Below are positions 12,294-29,885 of a DNA stretch of 64,000 nt, in pieces. Both the position numbers and the translations under genes were made by a program. A model generated the notes under the pieces. The model was not told where the DNA came from, made no database searches, and saw only the letters and a program-made list of their open reading frames with translations. The DNA is from Clarkia xantiana subsp. parviflora (Eukaryota > Streptophyta > Magnoliopsida > Myrtales > Onagraceae): positions 9,796,001 through 9,860,000 of the forward strand of contig JAPTYO010000017.1 of the NCBI GenBank assembly GCA_036873135.1, given 5' to 3'. The first letter of the stretch is position 1. Each line of letters begins with the position of its first letter.

Positions 12294-13198
12294 GAAACGA
12301 CTATAACATTTATGTTTACAAACTATGCTTATAGAAGTGTGTCATTTGATTTGAATGCTTAGCCTGACTTATCGTTCAAGGCGTACGGAAGGAAAATATT
12401 TTAACCAACTTAATCCTTCTTCGTTTGCTAACTTATTTCAGAGATTTTATTCCACCTCCAAACTGAGCATTTCAGGTTTTCACCTTATGCGTCAGTTGAT
12501 ACTTTTACAAGGTCGTAGTAGCTTTCGAAGTCTACTTTCTGCCGATGTAAACGTTATCAATAAGTTATTTCCGAGGGAATGCAAACGAAAATTCAGCACA
12601 TCATCATTTTAAACACTTCTGTATTAAACTCATACTTTGAAACGATGTGTTCCTCTTTCGAGGTCCACTTGCGCGAGGCGCATCTTATCCCAGTTTAACA
12701 TTTGGTTAAATCATTTCATTTCCTGAACTTAATACAATTTAATCCAATTTGTTTCGCACATGATTATCATTACAGTTTATTTTATGCAATGGAGTAATAA
12801 TAATAAAGAAGAGTTTTAATCGGTTAATTCTTAGAACGGCGCAATCAATGGATTTAATGGCATATTGAAGTTACTCAAATGTGTGATTAAGATGCATAGA
12901 GTTGTTTGATTTGGCCATGTTCAATAGCCTTATTGTTTCGGTTCTCTTACTTTTCGGATCGAACTCGTTTCTAGCCGAGTCGACTAATCTTGATAAGCAG
13001 AACTCATTTCAAATCGAATGGTAACTACTTTATTAAAAATTACGATATATCAATAACCAAAATTCAAACAAAAATTGAACAGTGATAAATAACCACAATG
13101 GCAAAATCTAGATCATCCACGAAGCTTTTTAAAAGATAAGGTAGAGCATTGAGAGGATTTAACGAGACAATTTAATGTACTTTTATCACTGGGGTTCA

Positions 13199-13855
13199 TC
13201 ACACCAGATGATCGTTTGAGGACCAGTAAGATGATCCTGATTCCTCTGCATCTTCCCTTGATCTCTTGCGGTGAAGCGTAGAGGGACCCTCTGGTTGATC
13301 TTGTTTTCTATCAACAAACAGGGTCGTGATGAATTTGATTGATTCAATCAAATAGTCAAGTCTGTTGTCGTCAGCCAACCATGATAGAGGGCACATTTGC
13401 GCAATACTGAGTATCTTTCTCCAATTTGATCTCTCGTTCGTGAGATCTGATGTGGGTATTACACCTGCATCTTGAGAAATAAGGGCAACATAATCAAATA
13501 GCACTCATTTGGCTTCGACTGCCTTACCTCCACAGAAGCGGAGTCTAATGGCGCACCAAAGTTGAAGAGCACGAAGGTTGAGTTTGAAGTCCTCTGCAAC
13601 CTCTCTGTCCAAGGTTGCCAGTATCACCTCGCAAGCTCTCCGATCCATAAAGCTCCTTAACTTGTTAGGGTATGTAAGGACGCCTTTTTCATTCACCAAT
13701 GTTCTCCCTCTGTTCACGTCAATACACTTATGTATATTTTCAGCGACAATGGGTTCTCTTACATATTCACTCCACGCATCATAATCCATACCATCCAGAT
13801 TGTGAGGCTTGAAACCGATCCAGCCATGAAAACTAATACTTTGATAATCATTCAA
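13199..13855 (-). pseudogene. Copia gag relic, copy B
   Basis: Frames 13855-13505 and 13504-13199 lie in one phase, split by a TGA at 13505-13507. The N-terminal half has LDGMDYDAWSEYVREPIVAE and ALQLWCAIRLRFCGGKAVEA. The C-terminal half has SDLTNERSNWRK and MCPLSWLADDNRLDYLI. It aligns with the gag relic of copy A, whose stop (TAA) falls at the same point. A basic tail (HRKRSRED) ends the frame. Confidence 0.65.
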
Positions 13856-15184
13856 AAATTAGGTAGACAATAACATTTTGAGAAAGAATTGCATACATCA
13901 GATATCTATTAAGATTTAATCCGACAAATAATGATTCATCAGTCATCTAAACCAACTTGACCACCAGTAAACCAATGGAAGATGGCTATGAAAGAGTTCA
14001 TATTATCACCGTTTTCAATCCAATAGATCAATCTTTTAACGATTTTAATCGCAAATCACCCGAACAGGAATTTTAAAACAAGCATACCCGATCTTGGCTT
14101 TCCCAAGGCCCTTTGCATTTTGGAAAATATTTCGATGAATTTACTCATGCATATATAATTCTACTAACCATGTAAATTATCATACGCAAGTAACATTCAT
14201 TAAACAAATCATACACATGCTTACGCGTCATGCGTCTAATGTTCCGAGAAACTCATGCTTGCATATATAATTCTACTTCCATGTAAATTATCAAATGCAA
14301 CTACATCCTCAACATTCTAGCATACGTGTCAAACATGAAAATTCCACAACAATCATACATATTTGGCGACTGGTTTTCAGTTTTAAAATAATTTTAAACA
14401 TTAGGGGCTGATTTGCAATTCATGCTTAGATTCAATTACGCAACATTCTAGACATGAATCCTAGGCATTTACAACCATCACATCATGTCTATCCTAGTGC
14501 GCATTCCATATATTTAACCAGGGCTCCGCCCACAACATGCAATGTTCAGCTAGCTTGAGTACGTCAAGATAACATTTCTAATAATGCATTAATATATATT
14601 GAATGATAAACAATTGCAATTCATCCCTCTAATTAATCCAGTCCAAAAAACATGTATCTCTAAGATCCATCCCCATAATTGAAACAAGACATTAAAGTTA
14701 GCAACCCTATGAGCACTGTGTAGTCCATTTATAAGTTCAAAAACATTTTTTAAAACTTGACCATACTATTTTATTTAACTAACGTGAATTCGGTTTTGAA
14801 AATCATTTCGGTTCAGTCAATTTCGATCCGGTTCGGCCCGGTCCGGCAAATCCGGTTCGGTCCGGTAAATCTGGTTTTAAATTTTAAAATCTAGTTCGGT
14901 CCGAACCGGTCCAATAAAATAGGGTTTGGTTCGGTTCAACACACAAAACCGGTTCGTTTAGATCCACTTAATTACCCCGGTTTGACCCGACCCGATTAGG
15001 TTGAACCGATTGAGAAAACCTGGTTCGATTTAAATCCGTCCCGGTTTAATATATTGGACCGGCCCAATAGTTAAAATCTAAAAGGTTAGGCCGAAATGTT
15101 TACTTGTGGCCAAAGTAGGGTTTTCAAGTCAAAAAATATTTAACTTGACCACCAAGTAACATTAACTATATAAAAATAATTTCC

Positions 15185-15188
<4 letters not shown>

Positions 15189-15232
<44 letters not shown>
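15189..15232. repeat. (AT)n microsatellite
   Basis: Uninterrupted AT run in the leader of copia copy B. It produces a meaningless Ile-Tyr repeat frame on the minus strand. Confidence 0.9.
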
Positions 15233-15235
<3 letters not shown>

Positions 15236-15825
15236 AAAATCGGCTACTATATATAATATATATTTATTTATTGTCAATATCTTTAATAGGGTAACAAATA
15301 TACTGACAATATATTTTATCAATCTTTTAGGCAATAAAATCTATCAATAATATCTTTAACCCTCTTAAATATTTAGATATATTGATAGTAATATATATAT
15401 TTCTATATATTATTGAGAATCTATCCTAATGTTCCCAATTATAGATATTGTCACCTTAATTAAAAAATTAAAATATGGTAAATAATATTATTTTAAAATA
15501 GTGGCCGAAAATTCTGTCCCTTGGTGTTTAAAAATTTAAAATTTTACATTGTAATTTACCTAGGGTTTTAGGCCAAAACACCAAATTGGGAACAAGTGGT
15601 CAAATTTTAAGATCAAATTTTAATAAGATCTACAATCCAATATTTGATTTTGATAAATATTACACTTTTCTTGAAGATTATGAACATCAAACTAACCAAG
15701 AACATCATGAAAATTTTGGACCACCCTATACATAAAAATTCGAAAATTTTAAAAAAATTCTTTCTTTAAAATTTCGGTCCGAAAATTTAAAACTTCCAAG
15801 AACATCTGTCTCACTCCCATGACGC

Positions 15826-16699
15826 ATTTGCTATTTTGTTATGTTTAAAATATAAAGTTATTCATTTTCTTATGTGACTGCAATCTCAAAAATGGAAATA
15901 CTAGCTCTAAAATTGATTATAAAATCTAAATACACCTGTTTAGACTTATGACAACTTCTAATATAATTATCAACAAGAATTATATTTCTTTCTTTAAATT
16001 AGATAGATTTTTTTGGTAGAGATAGGAAGAAAAAAAAACTAACAAGAGAGTGAATAACACATCAATAAAGACTCACTGACGCCTAACAATACTTTTCATA
16101 TAATTTTTTTTTTTCCTAAAGAAAGTCTTTAAATATTCTAATTCGAGCTTCTCGGCATAATAAGCTTAAGATTCATAGATCGGTCCTTGATGATAAATAG
16201 TTTCGAAATCAACAAAGTACAGTTTGAAATGCTAACAGAATTGTTCGTCTTTTCACAATAGAGTTATAGTTATAGAGTTACTAATCATTAAGCTATAATC
16301 TCTTGAGAAGAAGACATCCATTTGAAAGAAATCAATCTATCGTAAAGAAATATCTCCGACCAATGACCGCGCCGCTTAACAACGTTGAAAGCTTCCAACT
16401 AGAAACCGTGGGAATTTACTGCTTGGTTGAATTGGCAGCCACTGAATGCGACACCCCCAACCCAAGCTCAAAAATGGCAGAAACGATATTCCATTAGCTC
16501 TCCTCTTTGACCAACTAATCATTATTCTCCTCGCCAACGCATCGAACCCCACCCATACAAACCTCCAACAGTTTCTCCAGTCAACGCTACATGAACAGAA
16601 AACCCAAAACCCACCTTCTTCCCCAAATTCAACAATAATCAACACCTTGCTGAATCAAAAAATCCCGACCCAGTTGTCGATTTCATCCGTCTCGTCCAG
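15826..16699 (+). promoter_or_regulatory. Upstream region of the LysM receptor kinase
   Basis: About 870 bp of single-copy-looking sequence between the truncated copia copy B and the start codon at 16700. The last 200 bp are C-rich and A-rich on the + strand, as in a plant 5' leader. No single TATA box or transcription start could be fixed with confidence. Short frames here (for example from 16446) are not supported as genes. Confidence 0.4.
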
Positions 16700-20824
<4,125 letters not shown>

Positions 20825-21450
20825 AATTGGTCGGCTAAGTTGTATATATATATATGCAATTAATTCAATTCAATCAATGTATGTATGTATGTATCTAAAT
20901 TGTGTAGAGGGTTTTGGTAGTTGAAATTGAAATCACCGACTGTTACTCCATCAACTTGGCTGACTCTGGCCAAGGGAGATTTTTAATGTTCCACTTATGT
21001 TGGTGTTGTTGACTTTGATAAAGCTGGTTGACAAATGAACAAGTTTTCAAGTCTTACAGATTGATTACACTGTGTGTTTGTTTGGATCAGAGAGGCAAAT
21101 TCCAATTTGTTTATGGAAGTTTTATTTTAATATAATAATACAAATGAACACAAAAATGATGAATGTCCATCCATCCAACAATGAAATGAAGAAACAAATT
21201 GTAATTGAGCTGAGCATCAGATTGCTTGCTTTGCACGTAATATATATTAATATGTTTTTTTTATAGGAAGACCGATATTATTAAAGAGATTTAAAACAAT
21301 TACAGTATTGTAAAGTAAAAACAATCACAGTATTGTAAAGTAAAAACAATCACTTTGGGGTAATTGGTTAACTCCAAATGTCCGCACAAATAGAGTAGAT
21401 ACTAACTTAACATAGAAATCTAAAGCAACAAGGTATAAGACAACGTTATA
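20825..21450. other. 3' flank of the LysM kinase gene
   Basis: About 625 bp between the kinase stop and the hAT terminus. It must contain the 3' UTR and poly(A) site. A TATATATATATGCAATTAATTC stretch near 20843 and ATGT repeats near 20878 are visible. No further gene was seen. Confidence 0.5.
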
Positions 21451-22078
21451 CGGGGATGGCAACGGGTCTCGAGGCCCCGCTGACTCGCGGGCCCCGACCC
21501 GAAATTGACCTGCCGACCCGTGGGGCGCGGGTCGGGTTCGGGGCGGGTCTGGTTTCGTGTCGTGGGGCCCCGTTGACCCGCCCCAAATTCTCATATCACC
21601 TATTATTAATATTTATGTAACATATATCAAATATTAGGGTTAATATAGACCTATCTAAAATATTAAGGACCTAACTATAATTAATATAAAATTAGATTTA
21701 GGGTAGTAATAGACTGAGAGTCTCAGTCTGTGACCCCACTCCTCTCCTCCCGTTTCAATTGAAGTCCTGCTCGGCGCCTCCTTCTTCATCTCTCTGGTCT
21801 GGCGGTAGCAGGCAGCAGCTCCAGCGTCTCCGGTGAAGGCTCTGGTCACGGCAGGCGGTTCCGGTGAAGGCTCCGTTCCCAGCAGCGCCTCCCCTCCAGC
21901 AGCGCCTCCCCTCCCAGCTGCGGCTCCAGTCGGCACTACTCACCAGCAGGCAACAACTGACTCACGGTCACAGCTCCAGCAGCGGCTCAGGCAGGCAGCG
22001 CAACAACGGACTCACGGCTCAGGCACTAGCACAGAGTCACGACTCCAACAGCGGCTCAGACATCAGCAACGGACATGG

Positions 22079-22679
22079 TGTAAGCATACGGTAATGGGCG
22101 CCGTAACTGGTAGCCCATAAAATGTATAGTTTACCTAATGAACTTGGATAAATGTCACATTAGGGTAATTGGGCTAGACCCAAATCCCAATTGACATGGG
22201 AGGCCCAAAATTGGGTCTCCCCAAATACATAGGCCGGCCGAAACTATAGTGTAGGGTAAAGTGGACTTTTGTCCACTTTACTCCTCCTATAAATAAGAGG
22301 TGTTAGAGAATTTTTAGGGTTAATCATAATTCCCTCACAATAGTGTTTTAGAGAGAAAATCCCTCCTCCCATATCTAGTTTTTCGACCGAACCATATCCC
22401 TCACCAAGGGTGTACCAAATTGCCTTCGAGCAAACTCTCCAGAGATCTGGCCTCGTGCCAAGAATCGATCAGAGACTTTGCTGTGGAGCTTGCACCACGT
22501 AGGGCTTCTCTAACAAGAACCTCTACGGGTCCCGAACGGAGGATCGTGAATCTCTCCTGAGAAGATCTTGGGTCTACGAATCATCTTAAAGGTATGTGCG
22601 AAACTTCCGCTGCGTAATTCTGATTACTAGCAAGTACTTTATTTAAGTATCTGTAGTGATTACTCCCCGCAATCTAACA
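22079..22679 (+). repeat. 5' LTR of copia copy C
   Basis: 601 bp, TGTAAGCATACGG...CAATCTAACA. It has a TATA-like CCTATAAATAAG near 22290 and is followed after one base by the initiator tRNA-Met primer-binding site. Confidence 0.9.
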
Positions 22680-22680
22680 G

Positions 22681-22692
22681 TGGTATCAGAGC
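22681..22692 (+). other. Primer-binding site of copia copy C (initiator tRNA-Met)
   Basis: TGGTATCAGAGC is the classical complement of the initiator tRNA-Met 3' end, one base after the LTR. Confidence 0.9.
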
Positions 22693-23254
22693 CTGTGTTA
22701 GGAGTTCATGATTTTAATAAATTGGTGTTCTTGAAAATTTAAATAAAAACCAAATTTTTTTAAAAGAAAATTTTAAATTTTACGTTTTTTTTAATGGTTG
22801 TTATAAAATCAAAATTTTCGTGATGTTCTTGGTAAATTTGATGTTCATGATCTTCAAGAAAAGTGTAATATTTATCAAAATCAAACATTGAATTGTAGAT
22901 CTCATTAAAATTTGATCTTGAAACTTGACAACTTGTTTCTAATTATGTGTTAATTTCGGCTAACCCTAAGGAATTGCAAGGTAAAATTTTTAATTTCTTA
23001 GGCACCAAGAAAATAAAATTCGGCCGAAATTAATTATTGTATTGTTTATAATATTTTAATTTTTAATCTAGGTAACAATATATCTATAATTAGAAACATA
23101 AGGATAGATTCACATAAATATATAGAAATATATATCACTATCAATATATCTAAATATTTAATAGGGTTAAAGATAATATTGATAGATTTAATTGCCTAAA
23201 AGATTGAGAAAATATATTGTCAGTATATTTGTTACCCTATTTAAGATATTGACA

Positions 23255-23317
<63 letters not shown>

Positions 23318-24900
23318 ATTGATTTAATCTTATAGATAGAATCTTAGCAATAAATATATATATGTCTTGATTTGGCCGAAATATATATATATATACATTG
23401 GAAATTATTCTATATAATTAATGTTACTTGGTGGCTAAGTTAATTATTTTTTGGACTTTAAAACCCTACTTGGGCCACAAGTAAACATTTCAGCCCAACC
23501 TTTGAAATTTTTTTAATTATTGGGCCGGTCCAATATGTCAAACCGGGACGGATTTAAATCGAACCGGGTTTTCTCAATCGGTTCGAACTAGTCGGGTCGT
23601 GTCGGGGTAATTAATAAGTGGATCTAACCGAACTGGTTTTGTGTGTTGAACCGAACCAAACCCTATTTTATTAGACCGGTTCGGACCGAGCCAGATTTTA
23701 AATTTAAAACCGGACCGAACCAGATTTTAAACCGAACCGAACCGGATTTATCAGACCGGGCAGAACCCTAAACCGGACTGAAATTGACTGAACCGAAATG
23801 ATTTTCAAAAGCGAATTCAAGTCAATTAAATAAAATTGGGTGGTTAAGTTTTAAAATACAAATGTTTATGAACCTTTAAATGGACTACACAGTGCTCGTA
23901 AGGTTGCTAACCTTTATGCCTTGTTTCGATTATGGGGATGGATCTCAGAGATACATGTTTTTTGGACTGGTATAATTAGTGGGCTGAATTGCAATGCATG
24001 ATTAGAACTGTCGTCTTGACTGAGTCAAGCTAGCTGGATAATGCATGTTGTGGGCGGAGCCCTGGTTAAATATATGGTATGCGCACTAGGATAGACATGC
24101 TGTGATGGTTGAAATTGCCTAGGATTCATGTCTACGATATTGAATGTAAGCATGAACTGCAAATCAGCCCCTAATGTTTAAAATTATTTTAAAACCTAAA
24201 ACCAGTCCCCAAATATGTATGATTGATGTGGAAGTTACATGTTTGACACGTATGCTAGAATGTTGAGGATGTAGTTGCATTTGATAATTTACATGGAAGT
24301 AGAATTATATATGCAAGCATGAGTTCCTCGGAACATTAGAAGCATGGCGCGTAAGCATGAATGTGATTTGCTTGATGAATGTTACTTGCGTATGATAATT
24401 TACATGGTTAGTAGAATTATATATGCATGAGTGCATTCATCGGAATATTTTCCAAAATACAAAGGGCCTTAGGAAAGCCAAGATCGGGTATGGTTGTTTT
24501 AAAATTCCCGTTCTGGTACGATTAAAACCGTTTTAAAAGACTGATATATTGGATTGAAAACGGAGGTAACGTGAACTCTTTCACAGCCATCTTCCATTGG
24601 TTTACTGGTGGCCGGTTGGTTTAGATGACTGATGAATCATTATTTTTCGGATTCAATCTTAATATAAATATGATGTATGCAATTCTTTCTCAAAATGTTA
24701 TAGTCTACCTGATTTTTGCATAATCATCGATGTGTTAGTATGAATTGGTTGAATTAGTGCGATTCGATATTCAACGCAATCTTGATGGTATGAATCATGA
24801 TGAATAAAACGAGTACGTGTTAAACTCTCTACGATTCCGAAAAGTGGAGATGACAAACAGATGAATATGGTAGTTTGTATGATTTTGACAATGTGAAACG
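22693..24900. other. Leader of copia copy C
   Basis: Non-coding, about 2.2 kb, homologous in reverse to 9665-11706 and to about 13860-15825. It holds an (AT)n run at about 23260-23311 and repeated CCGAACCGG-like words at 23520-23780. No gene was seen. Confidence 0.6.
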
Positions 24901-24929
24901 AATGTAACAATTTGTTTCACCAAGAATAG

Positions 24930-25330
24930 GAGTAGGTTCTTTGATGATCTCAACACGTATGTGGTGATACATTCAACCTTGGTAAAAGGAAATGTTGCAG
25001 CTTAGTATCCCTTTGCATCCGCCTCGGTGGAAGCAAGGATGCAAAAGCTAAACGTTTCGGTTAAATGCGATGGTCTTCTCTCTTTTCATGGATGTTGGCG
25101 TAAAACCCGCATCGGATCTTCAGAATGAAAGGTCAACATGGAAAAGATGTATATGGTTGTCTGATATTGACAGGACTCAACGACCTTGAGCCTAATCAAG
25201 TAAAGTAACCAAAGCAGTAAAATGGAAACCTTCTCTGCTCACCATACTGGGTTCGAAAGAAATCAACCATGATCCGCATATTATAGAGAGAACTGGACCA
25301 TAAAGGTCTTATACGATAATCCGTTGGGTT
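24930..25330 (+). pseudogene. Copia gag relic, copy C
   Basis: No long frame remains, but from 25089 the + strand reads MDVGVKPASDLQNERSTWKR, which aligns with DAGVIPTSDLTNERSNWRK of copy B. Just upstream SVEAR aligns with the KAVEAK block. The reading frame is broken by indels between these blocks. Confidence 0.5.
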
Positions 25331-26640
25331 AAACCATGTTGATAAAGTGCGTCTCTGGTACGCCACGTAGGTCATGTGTATGAAGCTGTAAAACGTTTTA
25401 TACAGACACAGATCATTTGATGTAATTCACTCGTGAATTACTCAGATGTGATGTTCAACATGACTTAAAGCTCTCGACTATCTATGTGACAATCATGGAT
25501 CGAATACGTGATCTTCAGATCAAGAACCCTACCATTGTCATTTATCGTTCATTTGAGTTACTAAAATTTTGGTTATTTCGAGATTCGGATTTATTGAATA
25601 AAGTAGTTTCCGTTCGATTCGAGATGTGATCTACTTGTCAAAATTAATCGACCGGGTTAAGAGGGATCGATCCGAAACGAAATTTCGGCCAGGTAAAAGT
25701 GGTCGAATAAAATGAAACGATTCATGTACTCCGCCATCTCAGTTGGGAAACTGAATTGAACATATACATCAATTGCGTAGCTAGATCGAAAGATTTAGTA
25801 TTTCTTATTTGTTAGTACTCCATTGGATGAAATAAACTGTAATGATAATCATGTGCGTAACCGATTGGATTAAATTGTATTAAATTCATAAATGAAACAA
25901 TTTGACCGAAGGTTAAACCGGGGTAAGTTACGCCTCGCACTAGTGGACCTCGAAAGAGGAACACATCGTTTCAAAGTATGAGTTTAATAATGAAGTGTTT
26001 AAAATGATGATGTGCTGAAATTTCGTTTGCATTCCTTCGGAAATAACTTATTAATAACATTTACATCGGTAGGAAGTAGGCTTCGAAAGCTACTACGACC
26101 TTGTAAAAGTATCGACTGACGCATAAGGTGAAAACCTAAAACGCTCAGATCAGAGATGGGATAAAATCTCTTAAATAAGTTAGCAAACGAAGAAAGATGA
26201 AGTCGGTTACACGATTTTCCTTCCGTACGCCTTGAACGATAAGTCAGGCTAAGCATTCAAATCAAATGACACACTTCTATAAGCATAGTTTGTAAACATA
26301 AATGTTGTAGTCATTTCGTCACACGTTCCCTATGGGATGATGAGAAAATGATTCACATTAATGTAAAACTATGTTCCATTGTAATCGGTAAGACACGCCG
26401 CCATAAAAGCCGAAGAATGATAATGAGCTACTCATATCATCATGCGGCATTAATTTGCGCATTAAACACGTATTTAGGACAATAGTATGTTACTACTATT
26501 TGAAAATACATGTTTACAGCTTAAAGACATGGTACCGTGGTCGAACATGTGACATTAAATACTTGAGGACGAATTTTCCGATGCATTGACAGTTCAGAAT
26601 AATGAGTCTTGATCAAATCAGGAGCAGTATATTACTGACA
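25331..26640. other. Decayed gag-to-RT interval of copia copy C
   Basis: Non-coding interval in which protease and integrase would be expected but are not readable. It contains an antisense 85-codon frame (25999-26256) that also exists in copy B (12355-12612). Confidence 0.5.
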
Positions 26641-26688
26641 TCAGGTCCCACTTAATTCTAGTGAGAGAGATTTGAACCAGCAACTCAA

Positions 26689-28606
26689 GTGAATGATATG
26701 GTAAATGATAATGGGAACATTTTCATAATAAATCCAGTGGGAGGAATAAACTCCTTCCACAAGAAATCACTGTTGTTGTTGAGACGAATCAAGTTGAACC
26801 TGATTATCGTAATGCTGAACGAGGAATGTCACAACTACCTAAACTACCCATTGTTCCCAGTGGGAGTAATTCGACAAACTTGGTTCCAGATCCTAGTGAT
26901 CAAGGAATTCATCTTGGATGTAAAACTACGAGATCGAGAAGTCGTCCAAGGAAAGTTGTTGGTTATGCTTCAAGCACTCCTCTTGTACCCAATAGAAGTG
27001 ATGCTCCGATAAGAAGCATTATCTCGAGTGGGAGAATTGATCCCAATTGGAAGAAATGCTCCGATAAGAGGCATTATTCCGAGTAGGAGAGACGTTAAGA
27101 CTCAAAGACGGGATAATCAAGCCTAGAAGAAAGTCAAAGGCGTCGAACTTCTCCAAAGAAGTATCCCATCTGGAAGAGTGATAACCTCACTCTAACGACT
27201 GTTGGCATGCATTGGAAAGACCTCAAGTGGAGAAATGGAGGAAAATAATAAATGAGAGATCGCCTAAATGAAAGCCATTAAAGTTTATAGTTGATTTACC
27301 TGCTAACCACAGGGGCATAAGGATATGGTGAGTCCTGAAAGAAGGCTCACCACTAATGGAAAAGGTCGAGCGATACAAAGCTTGACTTGTTGCGAAAGGC
27401 TATACTCAACTTCACGGAGTGGACTTTGATGAAACATACTCACCACATGTGCGTAAAACCACGGTGAAGGGCCATTCATGGTCCTGGTCGCAGCTCTCAA
27501 TTTCGAACTGCACCAAGTGGGTATTAAGACCAAATTCCTCCTCGGAAACCTGGAGGAAGAGATCTACATGGAGCACTCGGAGGGTTTTATTACTCCTGGT
27601 AACAAACGTAAAGTTTGTAAACTCCAAAGGTCCATCTACGGTCATAAACAGTCGTCTCGGCAATGGTACCGCAAATTCTACGAGGAAATCGTAGGAAACG
27701 GATATGTGAGTTTATCACAAGGATCCGTGCGTGTATTATAAGACCTCCAGGTCTAAGTATGTCATCTTAACCTTATGCGTGGACGACATACTTATTTCTG
27801 TAAACGACATGAGTTTTATGAATAAGTCAAAGTACTGACTGGCGTCTGTATTTGAGATGAAAGACATGGGAGAGGCCACGTATATCTTAGGCATTGAGAC
27901 TGCCAGAGATCGCACTACCCGGAGATTATGTCTATCTCAAGAATATTGTATCAACAATCTGTTGAAAAGATTCAGATTACAGGGTGCCAAAACCCGTGGA
28001 GACGCCGGTGTTGTTTGGGTGCGCACTGTCAAAACGTGACGGCCCCAAGAACCTGGCCGAGCGTAAATAGATAAAGGGTGCATGATGTTTTAGCATGGTC
28101 GGTAGTTTGTTCTACACCATGCAATGCACCCGTCCGGATGACAGTTACGCCATGAGCCTAGTAGCACGCTTCCTATCAGATCCTAGCCATCAACATTTAA
28201 AGACTCTAAAACGAATAACTCGTTATCTGAAAAGGTACTGCCGACCACGAACTGTGCTATGAGGGCAGGAAGTTAGAATTGACCGATTGCATTGACGCTG
28301 ACCGTGGTGGCGATCCGAATGATCATAAGTCCACCACAGGAGGAGTATTCCTCCTTTGCTAATGCCGCCATTTCATGGACCAGCAAGAAGCAAATATGAG
28401 TCGCGCTGTCTACGATGGAATCAGAGTTCGTAGCTATCTCTAAGAATGCACATAAAGCGGTCTGGCTTAAAAGGATTCTAACTGCGCTGCTTGGTGGCGA
28501 TGTCAAGAATAAACCTGTGAAGGTCTTCTCTGACAGTCAAGCAGCCATTGCGGCAGTTAAGAATCTGAAGTACCATAGTAAGACCAAACACATTGATATG
28601 AAATAA
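26689..28606 (+). pseudogene. Copia pol relic (RT and RNase H), copy C
   Basis: Readable blocks on the + strand: linker LVPDPSDQGIHLG (26880s), RT start VAKGYTQLHGVDFDETYSP (about 27390-27440), then after a frameshift FELHQVGIKTKFLLGNLEEE and KVCKLQRSIYGHKQSSRQWY (27478-27741). Next come a CVDDI block near 27780, MKDMGEATYILGIE (27857-28039) and RNase H FVAISKNAHKAVWLKRIL ... VFSDSQAAIAAVKN ... KTKHIDMK (28415-28606). As in copy A, Gly replaces the Asp of the first catalytic block. It is non-functional. Confidence 0.8.
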
Positions 28607-29885
28607 TTAATGCTAAATTTGTGGTGGTAGACAATATTATCACTATGGAATACTTGTCCACCAAATAACATGGTAGCGGACCCATTAACTAAACCACTAT
28701 GCAGGGACATATTCGAAAAGCACGTAAAACTGTTTGGATTGCGTAGGGTTTTAGTAGTGGCATGTATCTGTGATAACATTTTGATATTAGAAAGTTACAT
28801 TTTGTAAGCGAAATAATTGCAACTGAGTTTATGATCAATCGACGTCATAATGTTTTGATTACATCAGATTTACAGTCTATAAACTAAGTCGTAAGAGGAC
28901 GCAATCCTCTGCCAAACTATGTCGAATGTGGCCTTACCTAGTCACACAGGTACGGTAGTCTTGCGGTGGAGGGAGGCCTCTACCAAGCAAGACTGGCTAA
29001 GAGTCAGGGGGATAAACCTGATTAAGCAAGACGATAATCTAGTTTCGAAGTAACTCGACATGATCTTCGTTTTGCATATCGCCGTGTTGAACTTCGTTCG
29101 TCATTTAACCACATTCTGGGCTAGATGAGAATCTGTGATAGCATGATTGACATATCCCTTTCCTGTCAACCCAAAAGGTTCAGGTATGCTATCAACGCGT
29201 GCTCCATACTGTGCGTGCCACGTTCGACCATGGGGTCACAACTCGGTTGTGCTAGGAAGGAATCCTCGTGATTCTGGCGGGCGCAAACTTCTTCACCTCG
29301 AGCGTGTGATTGATCCCAGGATCCTTATGAAGAGGCACCTAAAGTATCCTCACGGACTCGGAACTCATATCTAAAGTCAGGCCCAATGCTCGCTTCCCGA
29401 CGTACGAGCGTAGTGCTGAACAAAAAGGCCCAGTGACCAAGTCTTTGGAACCGGTTGGGTCTGACTAAGGATATGAGCGATGGGGATGGTCAAGTTCACC
29501 TATAATTCACCGACTCTTGTATTCGCTAGCTAGCCACCAACCGGATATTAGTTGAAGGTTGTGAATACTTGTATGGATGCCTTGAAGAAGTGTTTCTATG
29601 TGGAAACTAGGCAAAAGGAGAATTAACAGTTTACCTAGGATACAGCGCGGTACAATATAAATGTTGTTTATAACATGTTGACTGGAGAAAATGGAATCAA
29701 CGTTCCACGGGCGCTACAATACTCCTAACTGATGAGTAGCACGATGCCCGTCGTATGCGTCGGTCGCACGGCAAACCTCGTATGAACTATTCGGAAGCAA
29801 GGAGCAGATCAAAGGAGAGAAATGTTGATGCAGATTTGGACGACAATACATTAACAGGCACCCTCCCATTCCGGCGAGTGGGAGC
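28607..29885. other. 3' untranslated part of copia copy C
   Basis: About 1.3 kb between the RNase H relic and the 3' LTR with no supported gene. Short frames here lack recognisable motifs. Confidence 0.5.

Larger units (their letters stand above)
12294..15825 (-). mobile_element. Degenerate copia LTR retrotransposon, copy B (internal part only)
   Basis: Same family and orientation as copy A. It holds part of the gag-to-RT interval (12294-13190), a gag relic (13199-13855) and the long A+T-rich leader, and stops roughly 60-90 bp short of where the primer-binding site should be. Its left edge coincides with the end of the copy A LTR, consistent with A having jumped into B. The leader has CCGGTTCGGT-like repeats (14780-15060). 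Confidence 0.7.

Noticed and set aside
15140..15334. 64-codon frame with an Ile-Tyr repeat
   Set aside because: Translation of an AT microsatellite.
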